Assembly (NCBI RefSeq): GCF_029227915.1
Contig: NC_079888.1
Span: forward strand, 14,555,001-14,619,000
Direction of reading: 5' to 3'
Origin: Hydractinia symbiolongicarpus
Lineage: Eukaryota; Cnidaria; Hydrozoa; Anthoathecata; Hydractiniidae
Length of the DNA stretch: 64,000 nucleotides
The notes under the pieces were generated by a model. The model was given only the letters and a program-made list of their open reading frames with translations, was not told the origin of the DNA and did not search any database. A program made the translations under genes and the position numbers. Shown here one piece after another: positions 27,199-42,100 of this stretch. The number at the start of each line of letters is the position of its first letter. Position 1 is the stretch's first letter.

Positions 27199-30100
27199 AT
27201 GATTCTACGTGTAGTGTATTTGGTGGTTGCAATTCAACTGATAATTGGATATGCGGGTAATTGTACTTAATTTTACTGCAAAGTCCTTTTGCATCTAATT
27301 ATAAAAAACAGTACTAACTTAATTTGAATTTGGTGTGGATGTTAATTGTTTTGACTGTACCGTAACACCTTATTTCGGGTGAGCAAAAGTAAAAATTTGA
27401 AATAAAAGACTCGCTATATTATAGGATCCTGCATTTTATTGGGGAATGCCGAGTAACCTGACGCTATTTTGCTTCACTGTAAGGAAGTTCACTGAAGGAT
27501 GTTGTAGAGCCTATGATTTCTTCGGATTTAATGAGATGATATTTATTTTATTTTTGTGAATATAATTTTTCAGAATTTCTGCTATTAAAGCAAATTCACA
27601 TTGCTTACTAGGCAAAAACGTGTTTTCAATTCGGTAAAAAAAATTTAATAACCTTAAATCATGATGTTTTACTAGATTCTGGTGTTTCAACTGCCACAAC
27701 TCTTTTTCGTGCATTTAGCTAATGTTCACTCACCTAAATTCATATACACTATTGCACGTCTTCGAAAATTTAAAAGGTTTATTAAATTTTAACGGATATT
27801 TTTATCTCAACGCATAACTAGTTAACGCTTGAAATCTTCATCAATCTTAAATTAGCACCAATAGTAAAGCAAAAATAAGCTAGCCAGGAAATAACCTTGA
27901 ACCACATCCCAAAGCAAAGAGCATACACGTAAAACTGAATTAGGAAGGGTACTATTTTATTTTACACTTAAAAATTTGTGTCTATGTGATTACAGACAAC
28001 AGATCAAACTCTAAAATGGTGCAGGTCATAATAATACCGTATCGAGTTAGAGAAAACCAGAAACGGCGAAATGACAAATAATTATATGAGTTATTACGCC
28101 TCATGTGTTTCATGGTGAGTCTTTGAAACTCGTTCCCGCCTTACGTTTCGACTAAGGTGTTTTGATCACTCTTGATAAATCAGGATAAACAAATATTACC
28201 AATCTAACAAGTAAATCGCTGCAGAGCTAAAAATTTCCTAACAAAAAGTGTTTATTTATAAAACGTGACAATGTGATGCAAACTTCTGCCAATGGATACT
28301 TGTCAATAAAAACAAGAAAATTATCAAAGAAGTTCTGTCAACTTATTACTAGTTTTTCACCTGTGTAAAATCCCCCAAAAAATCATCAAAATGTTCCACA
28401 ATTTCAAGGTTTATGGTTTAATTTTAACAAGCTAAATTTTTTTTAAATTGGAAGATACAAGTAGCAGGTTCGTAGCAATCGTGAAGAGAAGAAGTATTGT
28501 ATTCTTTGCAACATTCGATTTTCAAATATTTTTAGGTTGCAGTGTCGAAGATTTGGACAGCACATTGCGTATGTTAAACGAAACAGACATGGCTGAGTTG
28601 AATTTTTTCAAAGTTGGTGCTTATGCTGATGATGTAAAAAATATAGCATATGATAACTTTAAAGTAAAGGTATTAGAGAAGTATTTCGATATGTTGGATG
28701 ATAAGTTGCATGTAAGTATGTATTACTGTGTTATTTATAGTAAAATATGACTTCCTGGAAGAATATAAATCAGGGAATTCAAATTTGTGGAGCAAACAGA
28801 CGTTGTTTTGTGTTTACTTGAAAGAACTTTTCTTTCCTCAAGGCATCAAAAAATGTCGTCTAATTAGGTAAATTAAACATTATGTAAAATTCCAACTTCT
28901 GTGTTCAACACTTCCCAAAGCTATTATCTCTGTCTGGTTAGCAGTAGAAATAGTGATAATGTTTGTTGCCGTACTTATCCGTTTCCAGTACGAGTTTCAT
29001 TTTAGATGATTTGCAAATTATAACTACTTAGTGTATTTCTAGTGATTCTGAGTATAAACACTTTTGAAAATACACTGAGTCGCAACAGTATCAACATTTT
29101 CAATTCCACTTGCTGTCTTGACAAAGACTGAAAATAATAGTCTATTTTCACCTTAAAGGGGAATTTTAACCTTATTTGCCTTTGAATGGATCAGATCGGA
29201 TCGGTAACTTTTCTGCGCATGTGAGTAGACAATTTAAACACGCGGAATAAATTGTTGATCGTTTTATTGTTATAATTGATTTATATATAGTAATTTAATT
29301 TCTGTTTTTAAGCAATATTACTTCCATTATTATTTGGTTCAGCTGCTGCAATCTACACAACAAAATCTTACGAGAGTATTTTTATTTTTCCAATTGAAAT
29401 TAGTAAAGTTTTATCGTTAGTAAAATGTTTCACCTTGTGTCTTTTACCAATTCGATTCGCTGCAAGAATTTGTGTTTTATATTGTGCCCATTGTTTCTGC
29501 AGGTGATTTTTATTTTTAAATTTTTAAATACTTTTTACGATCTCTAAGTTTAATTGCTTACATTTTTTTCTTCTATGTTTTGCATAAAAATGTTAAGCTT
29601 ATTGATATATCGTTGGCATATCGGAAAAGTGAGATGCGAGATGCAGGATAACCTATCGGGATACGTGATGCAGGATGAAAAAAGCGGGATGTGGGATGCG
29701 GGATGGAAAAAATTCAACGAAATAAAATGCTGACCATCGCATAGACATTAAATAAACTACGCTGGAATTTTTCTAAAAAATGCAACAGTTAGAAATGCAT
29801 GTCTTTTTTTCTTGGTGAACTTAATGTGATACGAAACAGCTTGTTTGACATTAAACTTTTTTTTGTATCCTTTGGCGAGGTTGAGATATCAAGCAACAAA
29901 TGTAAATGGCTCCGATCTGAATAAGTAGTGCTTTTGTGCTATACACTTTGAAAAGAAATCAAAATAGTTGATATTGCAGAAACCATCTATGTGTAAGTGG
30001 TTTTTTCATTGAATAAGAAAAAGGAAAATTTTCGTGAATACGAATTTCCCTTTTTCTTTTTAATAAAAACCAGGAGAAGAAACCAGGTCTTCACAGCCTT

Positions 30101-33100
30101 ATAGGATGGAGGAGTGGACACAACTCTGTTTCTCGTTTATTCGTAAAACCCAACTATCCGTGCTACGAATTACGATCTAGCGACCGATATTATCAGAAAA
30201 ATTAATCGACTGAAAATATACGCGAATCATGCGCGAATAGTTTTCCAATGTAGTGTGTTTGAGACGTTGTAGCTATGATTGCAAGCTGTTATTTTTATCA
30301 TTGTAAATATTATTTTGTATTGTGAAACTCGATTCTGAATTTTGAACGCATTTTTATTTTTCTACTGGACACGATTGGATTTTGCTTTGGAACTGGACAA
30401 GATTTTACACATTTTGAATTTTAATTTTATTTGGTTTTGCGCTACACAGGTAACTACTATTTATTGGTGAATTGATCGATTTCCACTTGAGCGTGTGCTT
30501 GAGCAAATACCCAGGTGATGAAAAAACAAAACAAGCTTTTTGATTTGTTGGCGGTTGGCAAGTAGCAGTTGTGGATAGCCCAACTTTCACCTACGTCTAG
30601 ACATTTTTTTTCTTCAAAGAAACTGGTTTCTATGCACATGGTATATTTTGATTTCGATTAGATTTCGCGCAGCGTTTTTAATCATTTGCCGCACCATAAC
30701 GAAAGAAATGAATGTTTTTGCAAAATCTTTTTTTTTTTCACCTCTCAAAACTTTTTTGATAGAAATATTTGTAAAAATGATTGTTTGTTATACATAAAAT
30801 ATATAAGTATAATATAAAATGAGTAGGTGGACCATTGCAACTCTGAAGAAGAAGAACAAAATGTCGTAATCGCGCCCTTCACAGAGAGTGTTTTATTTTA
30901 AAATTGTGTCCAACCACGTTCCCAGTACCTTTTTTTTAATTTTATGGAAAGAGATTGACTGGGTTCACTTTATTATTGAAATATGCTTATATAAAGTTTT
31001 AACATTCTTTCAAAAGGGCAGAAACTTAATTGTTATTTGTGCTAACTGATACCAGCAAAAAGTAATCCCTTTTTCCCTTCTACCCACTCTATACTTTTTT
31101 AAGTGTGTTAAAAATAAACGAAAATGTATTTATTTATTATCGAATTTTTCGTGTGTGAATCCATGGCAAGAAAAAAAAAATAACATTGCCACTGTCATTA
31201 TTTTATTTCAATGATTTTTTTGCATCCCTCATCCCGCATCTTGAATCCCGCATCCCGCACCCCGTGTCCCGGTCAGCATCCCGCATCCTACTTTTCCGAT
31301 ATGCTCATAACGTTGGCGCCTCTCGCAAGTTTTTCTCTTTCAAAAGGACTCTTTTTAAAGCTTCGAAATTAATTGAGCACTTCGGTCGCTCAGTCGATTT
31401 AATACGAAAATTGTTTATTTAAATCCGTTGCCCTTCTTTATAGATGACTTTCAGTTTTTACGAAACCGACCGGATGAACCATTTCTTTCTTTACCCAAAC
31501 TGCATTAACATCAGCTATGTTGAATCTACAAGCAATAACACCTTAGCACTTGTATCACAACGTGTAAATGCATCTATTGAGAAAGCATATATTGCAACGT
31601 ATCATATCAACGATACTCGAGTCAAAGCGAAGAAGTATGAAGTCACGTTTGCCTGGAATCAAAACAAAACATACATTTTTGGACAGGCGGATAATTTTGG
31701 AGACGAATTTTTCAGCGCTGGTTATTTCAAATATTGTTTTTTTCTGCTGAATCATTTTTACACACCGGATGATGTTTTAACTATTCCTTCAACCTGCAAA
31801 AGGACATGTAAGCCGTTTTATTGAGTTCATTAATCATTGCTTCAATTACGTAAATATTCTATACAGTACTTTTGCGCTCATTCAACTTAAATTAAAATTA
31901 GGGGATTTTATGTGCATTCTGAAAGTCTTTAGGATGCTAATATCTTTGCAAAAATACATTCCCGACAGAGAAAATTTGTTGCAGCTATGTTGCTGCAAAA
32001 GTGCCTTCAGCTGCCACCAAAATGTTGCAGGAATGTTACAAATGGAAATGATAGTAACACAGCTTACTACATCGCAGCAACGTTGTAACAATTTAGAAAC
32101 AATTATATAGCCTCCACCTGATTCAAACGCAACATCCGCAATGTTGCTAAAGCGTTGTAGCAACATTATTAAAGTTGAACGTCTCAAAATTAGAAAAACA
32201 GTTTTTTTTAAATTTGAGTGTATATAAATTTTTGTATCAAACCTCTATGCAAAATACATCTTTCTTTACAATAAATGCTCACTTATAAAATGTAGTGAAA
32301 ATAAAGCATAAAGTCGCACGTTTCCGAATCTTATTATGTAGCTTCGCAAGTTTTTTATATCGAACATATTGTGTTAAGCTTCTATAAATTATTAAAACGC
32401 TGCATATTACACCAGCTCTATAATTTTCAGGACCGTCTTTATTTAGTATTGTGCCGAAACGATTTGGTTGATTACACTTCTAATTTCATGTTTGACCAAT
32501 GTGTTTTGTTGCAAAAATAAATTGTAATTCTAGAACTAGATAAACATACAGCTATAAGACTTTAAAGTTTTTTTAGCTGAGAAATTATACTAAATGTTAA
32601 GAGGTTTAAGAAAGTAATATCTCCACATTCGGTGTTGCTCACTCTTATTAATTATACAGAAAACATTATCAAAAAACCCAAAACCATAAGTTTATCCATC
32701 TTCATCACAAAATAGTATCTTAACTCAACTTCAACCTGCTTTCTCAAAAAAAAAAACTTACTTTATTTTCAAGCAAGTTCTTTCCTAATTCGAATGTCTT
32801 CTCTTCAGAATTGGTGCGTAACTTTATTCACATAATAATGTTGGTCAAAAAAAGTGAACTTTCGCGCTTCTTTCTTGCAAATAAGATATTTGCTACTACA
32901 TTTTACATTGGTCGTTATTGCAACAATTGTTTGAAAATAATTTATTGAAATTGAAAGAAAATTCTTCGAAAACAGTTATTACAATATGTTGTATACAAAG
33001 CATCGCATCCCCACCCCGTCCTCCCCTCGCTTATTAACCCCCGCTATAACAAAGTTTGGAAAGCAGAGTGGAAATAATACATCATCTCCTCCTAATTTTA

Positions 33101-36100
33101 TCAATAAATAAACTTTTTCTTAAAGCCTATAATTCAGTGGACGTTCTCGCCCACCCCTGCACAACTTTTGATAGACTTTTCCGAATAGGACTAAATATGC
33201 CAACCTTATAATGTGTCTTGAAAGGAATAAAATGGCAGGAAAAATTTTGTGTTTTTGTCAGAACTTTTCAAGTGACGTTATCGGAAGCTGGAAATTTGCC
33301 TAAAATACCACTATCTGCCTAAAATTCAGATAATTGATTTTCTAGAGCAAATTATAATATTAAGTTTAACGTTCCTGGTGGCCAAATATATGTTATTTAA
33401 CATATTTTTCGTCATAATTCATATGAAAACAAAATTGCCCAAAAATCAGGTTTATTTCCGAAACGAGAAATCGGGTGAAATACGTGTCCAAACTTTGCAG
33501 GATTTTTCGCCTTAATGAAATAAAGTTGTGTTGCGAATTTTAATTTCTAAGGATAATCTTAACGAAAGTTATTAAATTTTCCCGATGATAAAGATTTTAA
33601 TAAAAAATTCGGAAGTAATTTCAAGTAATTGCGAACACTTAAGACTCTGAGATATATGGAACCTAAAAATTTGACATTTAGGTACCTAATAAATGAATAT
33701 AAAAACTCATTAAGTATATCCATGCAGTATACCAAAAAAGTGTTTTTAAAGGCTGAGGGATCGGATCCCGCTTTCCCTAGTCAATCCAGTCTTTCGAACA
33801 CGTAAATCAGTATATATTTAGTCATTTTACTTTTTTCCAATTTCTTGGCTTTCGTTGTTCATTAGACCACTGACTGCTTCATGAAAATTCTTGTTCACTG
33901 TGTTTGCGTTTTTGTACAGTGATCGAAATCGCTATAGTATAGAGGGAATAAAAATTTACGCTTGTCGAATTATTTGAGTGCGTATTCCCACATTATGTTC
34001 TTTATATAATAAAAAATATATACCTGTTTATTTTAGCTCTCTACACTTACAAAGGTAACCAGGTGGACGGTCAATTCATCAAATTAAAAAGACCATTTTT
34101 ATTGTTTTCTAAACGGTCAAGTCGCATTAAAGTAAGACTTATTTAGATCATCCTCTTTTTTGTTGATGAATCTAATCTGAATACTATTATGAAGTTGTAG
34201 GCATGGGTTCTTCTAAATAGATTTGGTTAGTGACAGAATAATTGGCCCGTAACTCTGTTTATGTCATCAAAAAGAAAAGAAAAGAAAAAATGAAATCTGA
34301 CATTACTTACTAGGAAAAAGATTTTATTGAGACACGCAGTTCAGACGAGCTTTTAAATTAATGGACAAGTGAAACTAAACCCCATTCTAAAAGTATGTTT
34401 GAGATACAACATTTCCATAGCACGTTTAATACGTAATTGCAACGTTGCATATTTGTTTTTCACTCATAATCGAAGGGGCTCACTCTTGCAGTTATATCAA
34501 GTCAGAAATTATCAGACTTTGTATTAGTTATACTTGAAATTTAACCCCAAAGAAATATAATTTCCCATAAATTACTTTAACTAAACAGAATGCCACGCAG
34601 GCTAGTTATCGTAAGGCAACACATTGGTTGGACAGGTGACGTAGCTAAATTAAAGCGCACTAAAACGCTACCTTATCCAGATAGATCCAGAATATTGGTG
34701 TTATTTGAAATAGAGAACGTCGGTGGTAAAAGAGGAACATGTTTGACTTGTTTTAATTTAATTATTTGATTTTAGGTATGTAACGGAGTTGTACTTATTG
34801 GACAAGTTTCTTGTAAAGGAGAAATGTTCACATTGCCAAAGAACAGAACGATGATTTCTATAAGCCATTCCTTAAAATTTTCGACAAACCCCCTGCGGTT
34901 TGATCAAAGCATTGATCAAAGAGTAATAATAGCTGCTTCAAATGACATACAGGCAGTGGCCTTAAAACCTTTTCATATCAAAGACGCTTTTTCCATTACA
35001 TTTTATGCTCATCAAATTCAGGCGTTGTTTGCTTCTGACGGAAACAACACGTATGTTGTTCTTAATTATGACAACACAAGACAATTAGAATTTCTGATTG
35101 GATACAGTGAACCTTTTTGTGGTTCGAAAAGGTTTTTTACTGCAAACGAGTCTAGATCAGTTGCTGAAACATCGAATGTTGGTGTACCTGGAAGGCACGT
35201 GTTTCTTTTAACGTCTTACAATTGCAAGAGAGAAGGTGCGTTTAAGGGGATACCTATATCAGGGAGTGCCGATCTATCAATTTGCTTTTTCTTTATTACA
35301 ATATTTTTTAAGTTTTCATTTGAAAGAACCGATAATCTCAGTCTTAATTCGAGAAGCATTGCGTCTTATGATAAGCAAGGTGTAGGTATTGCAGTGCAAT
35401 AAGGGATAAATTAAAACTATTGTGTAAGACATGTAACCATTTCACTGGCGCCTCACAATAATCTATACTAACTCTTAATTTAAAATGCTTCACCCAATCT
35501 ATTCTCAGAGCTTTACAAAATAACTAAGAAGTAAAGAAGTTAGCATATAGGTAAAAGTAAAAAAAACAGAAGTTGCATCAGTTTATTTAAATCCTGTGTA
35601 AATCTAGAGTTGTATCCATATGGGACACATTGTGGCGACACAGAGATGAGAAGAGGAGATAATTATGCTGAAGAGCTGCGATTGAAAACACCAATACCAT
35701 TTAATTCTACAGATTCAGCTAAAAGTCTCTTCGTATGTTACTAAGTTCTGTTTTTTCTGTACTTTAAAAAAGCTTGTTTTCGTGGTATTATTTTTACTTG
35801 TTAACCGTCTGCATTTTTCAAGCGGGCAATACGGGTTTTAAAGAATTCTGATTGGCTTAGCGCTCTTGACGACGGGCCGATATTTTGCAGTATTGCACGT
35901 CGGCAAAAAAAATGGTAGCTTAAAACGTGAAAAACAAGTTTTAAAAAGCATTGAAAATGATTTTATATCTAAATCCTACAATACATTTATCAAAAAAAAA
36001 CATTTTCATAGGATAGAAACAACAACAATGTCGAGTTTAACAGTTAAAATAACCAGATTCAGCAACATTCCGTCTATATGCTTCTTCAACATGGCTATGA

Positions 36101-39100
36101 TGATCTGATATCCACTTTTATCACAAATGCTAAATACAGGGCAACGAAGTCATAACAAATACGTCTCCTCTCATCCTTGGTTAACAAATACAATAATAAC
36201 CGATTACCTTGTGCTGTACCGAAAATATCGCCCTCAGTCATTGCTGAGACTTCTCTTGCAAGCATCGATTTTGCACTGATATCGAATGTGACGTAGTTAT
36301 ATTAACAGATGCTGTGCGTTATTTATTTGTCGTATCAATTTGAAAGCTTCTCTTTTTGTGAAACTCCTTCTGAAAAGCTGCGGCTCATGAAATACACTAG
36401 GGAAGCGTTTATTGTTTTTAGATTTCAACTACCAATATTCATGGCCTAAAAATTGTACTCGAATTTGCGCAAATACGATTTTGCATTTGTAGAAGATTGG
36501 CAAATTTTATTTCTGTTTTAGGTAAGCATAAACGGCATAATAACGACTGATTTTAGCATCACCTCTGAATTTTCATTCATTTCCACACGTGACATACGAA
36601 TGGTTATTGCTCCATACCATATTGACTTCGACACAACAAGAGATGGCTCTATTTATTACAGAGAAACACAAGATGAACAAATCCTTGCTCGCGTCAACAA
36701 AGATATCGAGTTATTACAAGGATTTAAAGCCGATGCCACTCATGCAGTAGTTTTTACCTACAGCAACGTAAAGGAGCGTGATCAACCTTCACTGACAATC
36801 ACTTTTCAAGTTGTTTTAGCTCACAATGGGAACGATAAAGTCCACGTCGTGTTAAATTATAAAAATATCGATGTATATACCAAGCCTGTTTCGATGTTGG
36901 CTCTGCAGTCTTGTCTTTACAAAGACATTGGAATTCACTTGAACTCTTACACAGATTTAATGCGTAGCTCTAATGTTGGTTTAATGGGAAAACATGTTTT
37001 TGATATATCTGGAAAGAATTGCAATAATGGTACGTGCTAAAAATGCCAACACAACGTTGTTTCCAAAGTGGAGACATTGATTTAAATGTTGCTAAATTAT
37101 GATGATGGTTTAGTAAGTTGATATGAAGTAGAATGCGTACATCTCTGAAGTTTCTTTTTTGTTTTTTAGAATATCGAAATGCTTACACATTTTACGAAGA
37201 TTTACGCGACTTACGAATTATGACCAAGGGTTATGACTTTGTATTCATCAACTGGAACGAAAAGGGGATGCCGGAAATCACAGTAACTAGAAGCGATGCA
37301 TGGTTAAGTGTACAGGACAAGATACACTACTGTTCTGATGTTAATGGACTTGATATAGACGGTCTCGATGAAGGGTTTTCTTATAACATTCAGGTCACCG
37401 TAGGCGCATATCAATATTTTGCAAGAAATGTCTCAGTTTTGCCTTTAGGTTTGTTCTATTCTATTGTATTTACTATTACATGAAAATCTAAATATTACAA
37501 TACCCATCTGTATTTGCGCAATTTTACAGTCTTACGGACACACAAAAAAGCAAATTCCAAATGCGAGGAATAAAGGACAGCTGAATCAGAGGATCTGAAG
37601 CTGTTTACGCTTGTTTCTGCTAAAGAGAACTTCCTTAAAGTCACGAGTTCACAATACCTGCTAAAATTCACTTTCACCTATATACCTAGCAAACAAAGCA
37701 CTTTCATGCTTTATTAAAAAAATTGATGTCATTTTAAAATTTTCAACATTTTAAGTACCTAAATCGTTGTAAAAATAATGCCTTTAACATTTCAAACGCA
37801 TCTCTCCGTATTCACACTGTCTATATAGCATATAAAACAGGAAGTTTTTAAATGCATTTTTAGCTTGACTAAAGGAGTATAGGATTGTCTTCTGCTAAAA
37901 ATCCTGCAAAAGACGTCTTATTATTAATCATGTCCTTTATAGTGACTTGATATGCATAGGACATTGTGGGTTATATGTTCCTATTTGTGGTATCTTTTTT
38001 GTTCTCACAACAAATAATGTCTGATGAATGGATTAGTTCAACAATGGGTTGATTAAATTTTTTTTTTTTTTTTTTGAATATTCTCAACGCTTGTTTTTAG
38101 AGCCATTACAAGTCATACCAACACGGACAGGTGAAACGGTCACATTAAAATGGAAGACACCGCTCTATTTAATAAAGGATTTAGGAGCATGTAAAATCAA
38201 CATTACCCACCATCAACTAGGTGAAGATGTTGCACTTTTCCACAGCATACCAGTTTTAGAGTCAAGCTACGTGTTTAACAGTACCATGGGCTCGACACAT
38301 AACATTGAAATAATATTCATAGTTGGAGATAATTTTGTCACAACTCATCTCAAGTACACCTTGCAAGATAGTAAGTTCTAGGATTTTTCTATTTACTAGC
38401 AATGTTCAGTCTGTCCATCCACAAGAGCAGGTTGTGCAACGTAAGAACAAAATAGCCAAGGCGATCTATGTTTCATGATTATTATCATAGAAATTATTGC
38501 TGCTTATGAACAAACTTCTACTTGGCCTAGAGAAAGTTTGAATTTTATTGTTACCTTACTTTGAGGCCAGTAAAAAAACATTTTGCAATATTTCTCAATC
38601 ATTCATATGTGGGTAAAAAGAGTGAGTAGTTCGGTTTGTTACTACGTGAAAAACTATGTGTTTTTTATGAGCGTTTAAATTGTAACTGCATGTTTTTACT
38701 TTTGCGGGTAAAAAATAAGCCGAAATTGATCTTCCATACGAATATTCGAAAAATTTGCTTCCTGGGTGTGACTCAAAGACGGTAGCTGCGAAGGGGGCGG
38801 CAGGAGAGTTGATGTCTTAAACAGGTAAAGTCACGTGAATTATTTCACAGGCTTTTAAAAAAAAATTTTTTTTTTCACTTACCATGATCAAAAAATAAAC
38901 CACAAATACCAAAGATTAATGAAGACTGAATATGAATAATCAAGGCACACAGCCATCTAATACATACTGATTTGCGAGATTCGTAAACGACTTACACGTC
39001 TAACATTTCCTGTTATCAATTTGTTGATTTAGAGCAGGTAGATGACAGTGAAAGTAAACGAGACATTATCATAATTGCATCCACTTCAGCATCAGTAATG

Positions 39101-42100
39101 GTAATCGTTTTTGCCTTGTTATATTCTCGTTATCAAAAGAAAGTAAAGAAAAGAAGAAATTACTTATTACCTCAAGGCGCATCAAAGGTATAGCGCACTA
39201 CAAAGTAATTTATAGCTAACGAAGTGACAAAACAGTAGGCTGTGAAGATAGCACTGTTCTGAAGACTATTAAAAAAACATCTAGAGATTGTATCCTCTAG
39301 AGCTTCTTCTATATTTCACGTTCTATATTTTATATTCACAGTGTGTATGTGACAAAAGAAGTAAAAAACTGAAAATCAAGAGTAATTGAGAAATGGGCTT
39401 TCCTGTTTTTATTAAAGGGTTATATCCCAAACTCATAATCAATGAATCCAATCACAACCCAACTTAAAACTTTTCTATGGCAAGTATATTTGTTACACAA
39501 TGCATGCGAAAACTCTCCTACGGGTTTAATATTAATTTTAAATTTCAGATAGATCCTGACAAAAGTATTCTTGAGCAATGCAACAACCTTAGTTACGACA
39601 CAAAATTTGAGTTTCCAAGAAAGCAACTCTCATTGGTAAGAGTTTTGGGAGAGGGCGCATTCGGACAAGTATGGATGGGAGCAGCACTTCGGATGGATTT
39701 TTTTAAGCCACGAAGTAAAGGCAAATCCGGACTTCAAATGAAAAGAATTACAAACTCCACTAAAAAAACTCTTGTTGCTGTTAAAACGATTAAAGGTAGG
39801 ACAGATTTTGTCTGACATCTGACCATTGTGTTGCTTAATTTTTCTGTTCATAGTAAGTTTAAGAGGCCATTTAAATCCTAGTGTGCAGTGATGATGTCAT
39901 GGAATGAATTAATTATCCTCCATATACAGCAACGTTATAAAGGGAATCAATATATATATACAACATAGTGCCTCATTACGGGGTTTTCTTTTACATGTTA
40001 TGATTTCATCAGGTCTTAATCTAAACGACCATAATGAAAGAAAAATAAAAACACACAACCAATTGGTGGTTAATCACGCCGTTATCAGTAATGCCGAAAA
40101 GTGAAAAATCTATATTCGCATTTCCTTACAATGAATATAATTTTAGTTGGCACGGCTAAATATTTTTATATTATTCAATTGCACTTTCTTGCGCCCAAAA
40201 AAGAAAAATGACGCAGAAAGACTATAGAATATACTTACACATTTTTTTCATTATTTTGAAATTCTTTCGGTTACTCAATGGTATATCTCCTCTATGTTGT
40301 ATACTTTCAATTTTTGAGGGTTTGCAAACTGATATACATTGGATATGAATTCTATTTTTTATCATGTTCACCGGTCTAGTATAACTGCAAATTCTCAATC
40401 TGCAAGAGGTATGATAAATCATTGTCTATAACAGTAATCTGAGACAACTTGAACCTTCCTGGAGATTGCATATTACAGCCATCAATATGGCAAAATATTT
40501 CCTTAGAATTAATATAACCACGTGACAAGCCATAAAAAGGACGTGTATTGTTTAGTTTGTAATGGTTATTATACTACCGCCTAGTAGCCTTGTGGTAGAG
40601 CGTTTGATTCCAGTGCGAGAGGTGTTATGTTCAAACCCCGGCCGACTAATACCAGATAATATAAAAGTGAGAATTTACCCATTCTGCTTAGAATTCAGCA
40701 TATCTTAGGCGCTTGTCTGGTTCAGTGATTGATGTGCGTACATGACTTTTGTAGCTCAAATAAGAACCTTGAATGCACTATGAATCCCCTTTGCAGGACC
40801 CTCGTTAATAGCAGTACCAATAGGAAATTACGATGATAATCAGCTAAGAAACTTTAAAAATCAGGCAGTAGTTTGCAAATTCAAGGTTGCAGCGGTGCCG
40901 GGAAAAGTAGCTTTTTTGCCACCCTCCCTTTTTTTCAGCTTTGACCGTGGCACTCAGACTCTAAACTGAAAAGGGTTTAACAAGTTAACCTTTTCTTTTA
41001 GATAAACACAAAACTGGCCTCGGTGTTGCCATTTTTGTGTTTATATACATGGAAAACAACTACGATGGTGGTTTTGAAGTTTGGGCAACAGTGATCATGT
41101 CTTTATGAACTATTTATTTTTAAGGTAATGCTACTGAAACAGAATACAAAGATTTGGCAAATGAGTTAAAACTCCTTATACATATTGGAGAACACAGAAA
41201 TGTGGTAAATGTTCTTGGTGCTTGCACTAAACATGATAATCTACTGGTCATCTTGGAATATTGCTCGAAGGGATCTTTGTTGGAATTTGTTAGGATTAAC
41301 AAATACGACTTTAAAAACACATGGCATCGAGCCGAAGGATCGGAAATCAGTTTGCATACATTGACTTGGATAGCCGTACAGATTGCAGATGGAATGGACT
41401 TCCTGGAGAGAAAAAAGGTGAGAAAACATTGCGTTTGAACGTAGATACGGTGTAATACAAAGAAAATGCAATTTTCGGAAAGTTTAAGAGAAGGAAAAAA
41501 GATATCCTGTTTTATATATTTTAATTTTTTTGGACAAGCATATACTTATGCTTGGTTCTATTAACTTCTATTTTTTTAAAAATGAATAGTAACTTTTTAC
41601 AAAGATAATGTGTGTTATTTTTAAGCACACAGTACTGTTCTAACCACGGTTGCTTCTTTAACCATTTCTTTTAAGGGAGTATACTAAATCAGTGTTATAT
41701 TAGTTGGTTGTGCCATAAGTTGAAAAATCTAAAGACTTTTTGAGGAAAAACATGTGATGTGATTTATGCTTATTTAGTGTGTGCATCGCGATTTGGCAGC
41801 GAGAAATATACTTTTAACAGAAACTTTGATTGTAAAAATTGCGGATTTTGGACTGGCAAGAAACACGGATGGTAAAGATTATTACAAAAAGGAAACCGAT
41901 GGAAATCTACCAATCAAATGGATGGCTCCAGAGGCAATAACCAATCAGAAGTATACTTCTAAAAGCGACGCGTAAGTTTTCTGGTTTAAAATTAGCAAAG
42001 GGTTATAAAGTTTCTTTTTGTGTTTACCAACTGGTTCTTCTAATTTCTAATACAGCATCGCCGGAGAAGAATGCAACAAAGGAGACATAAATAAAACAAA

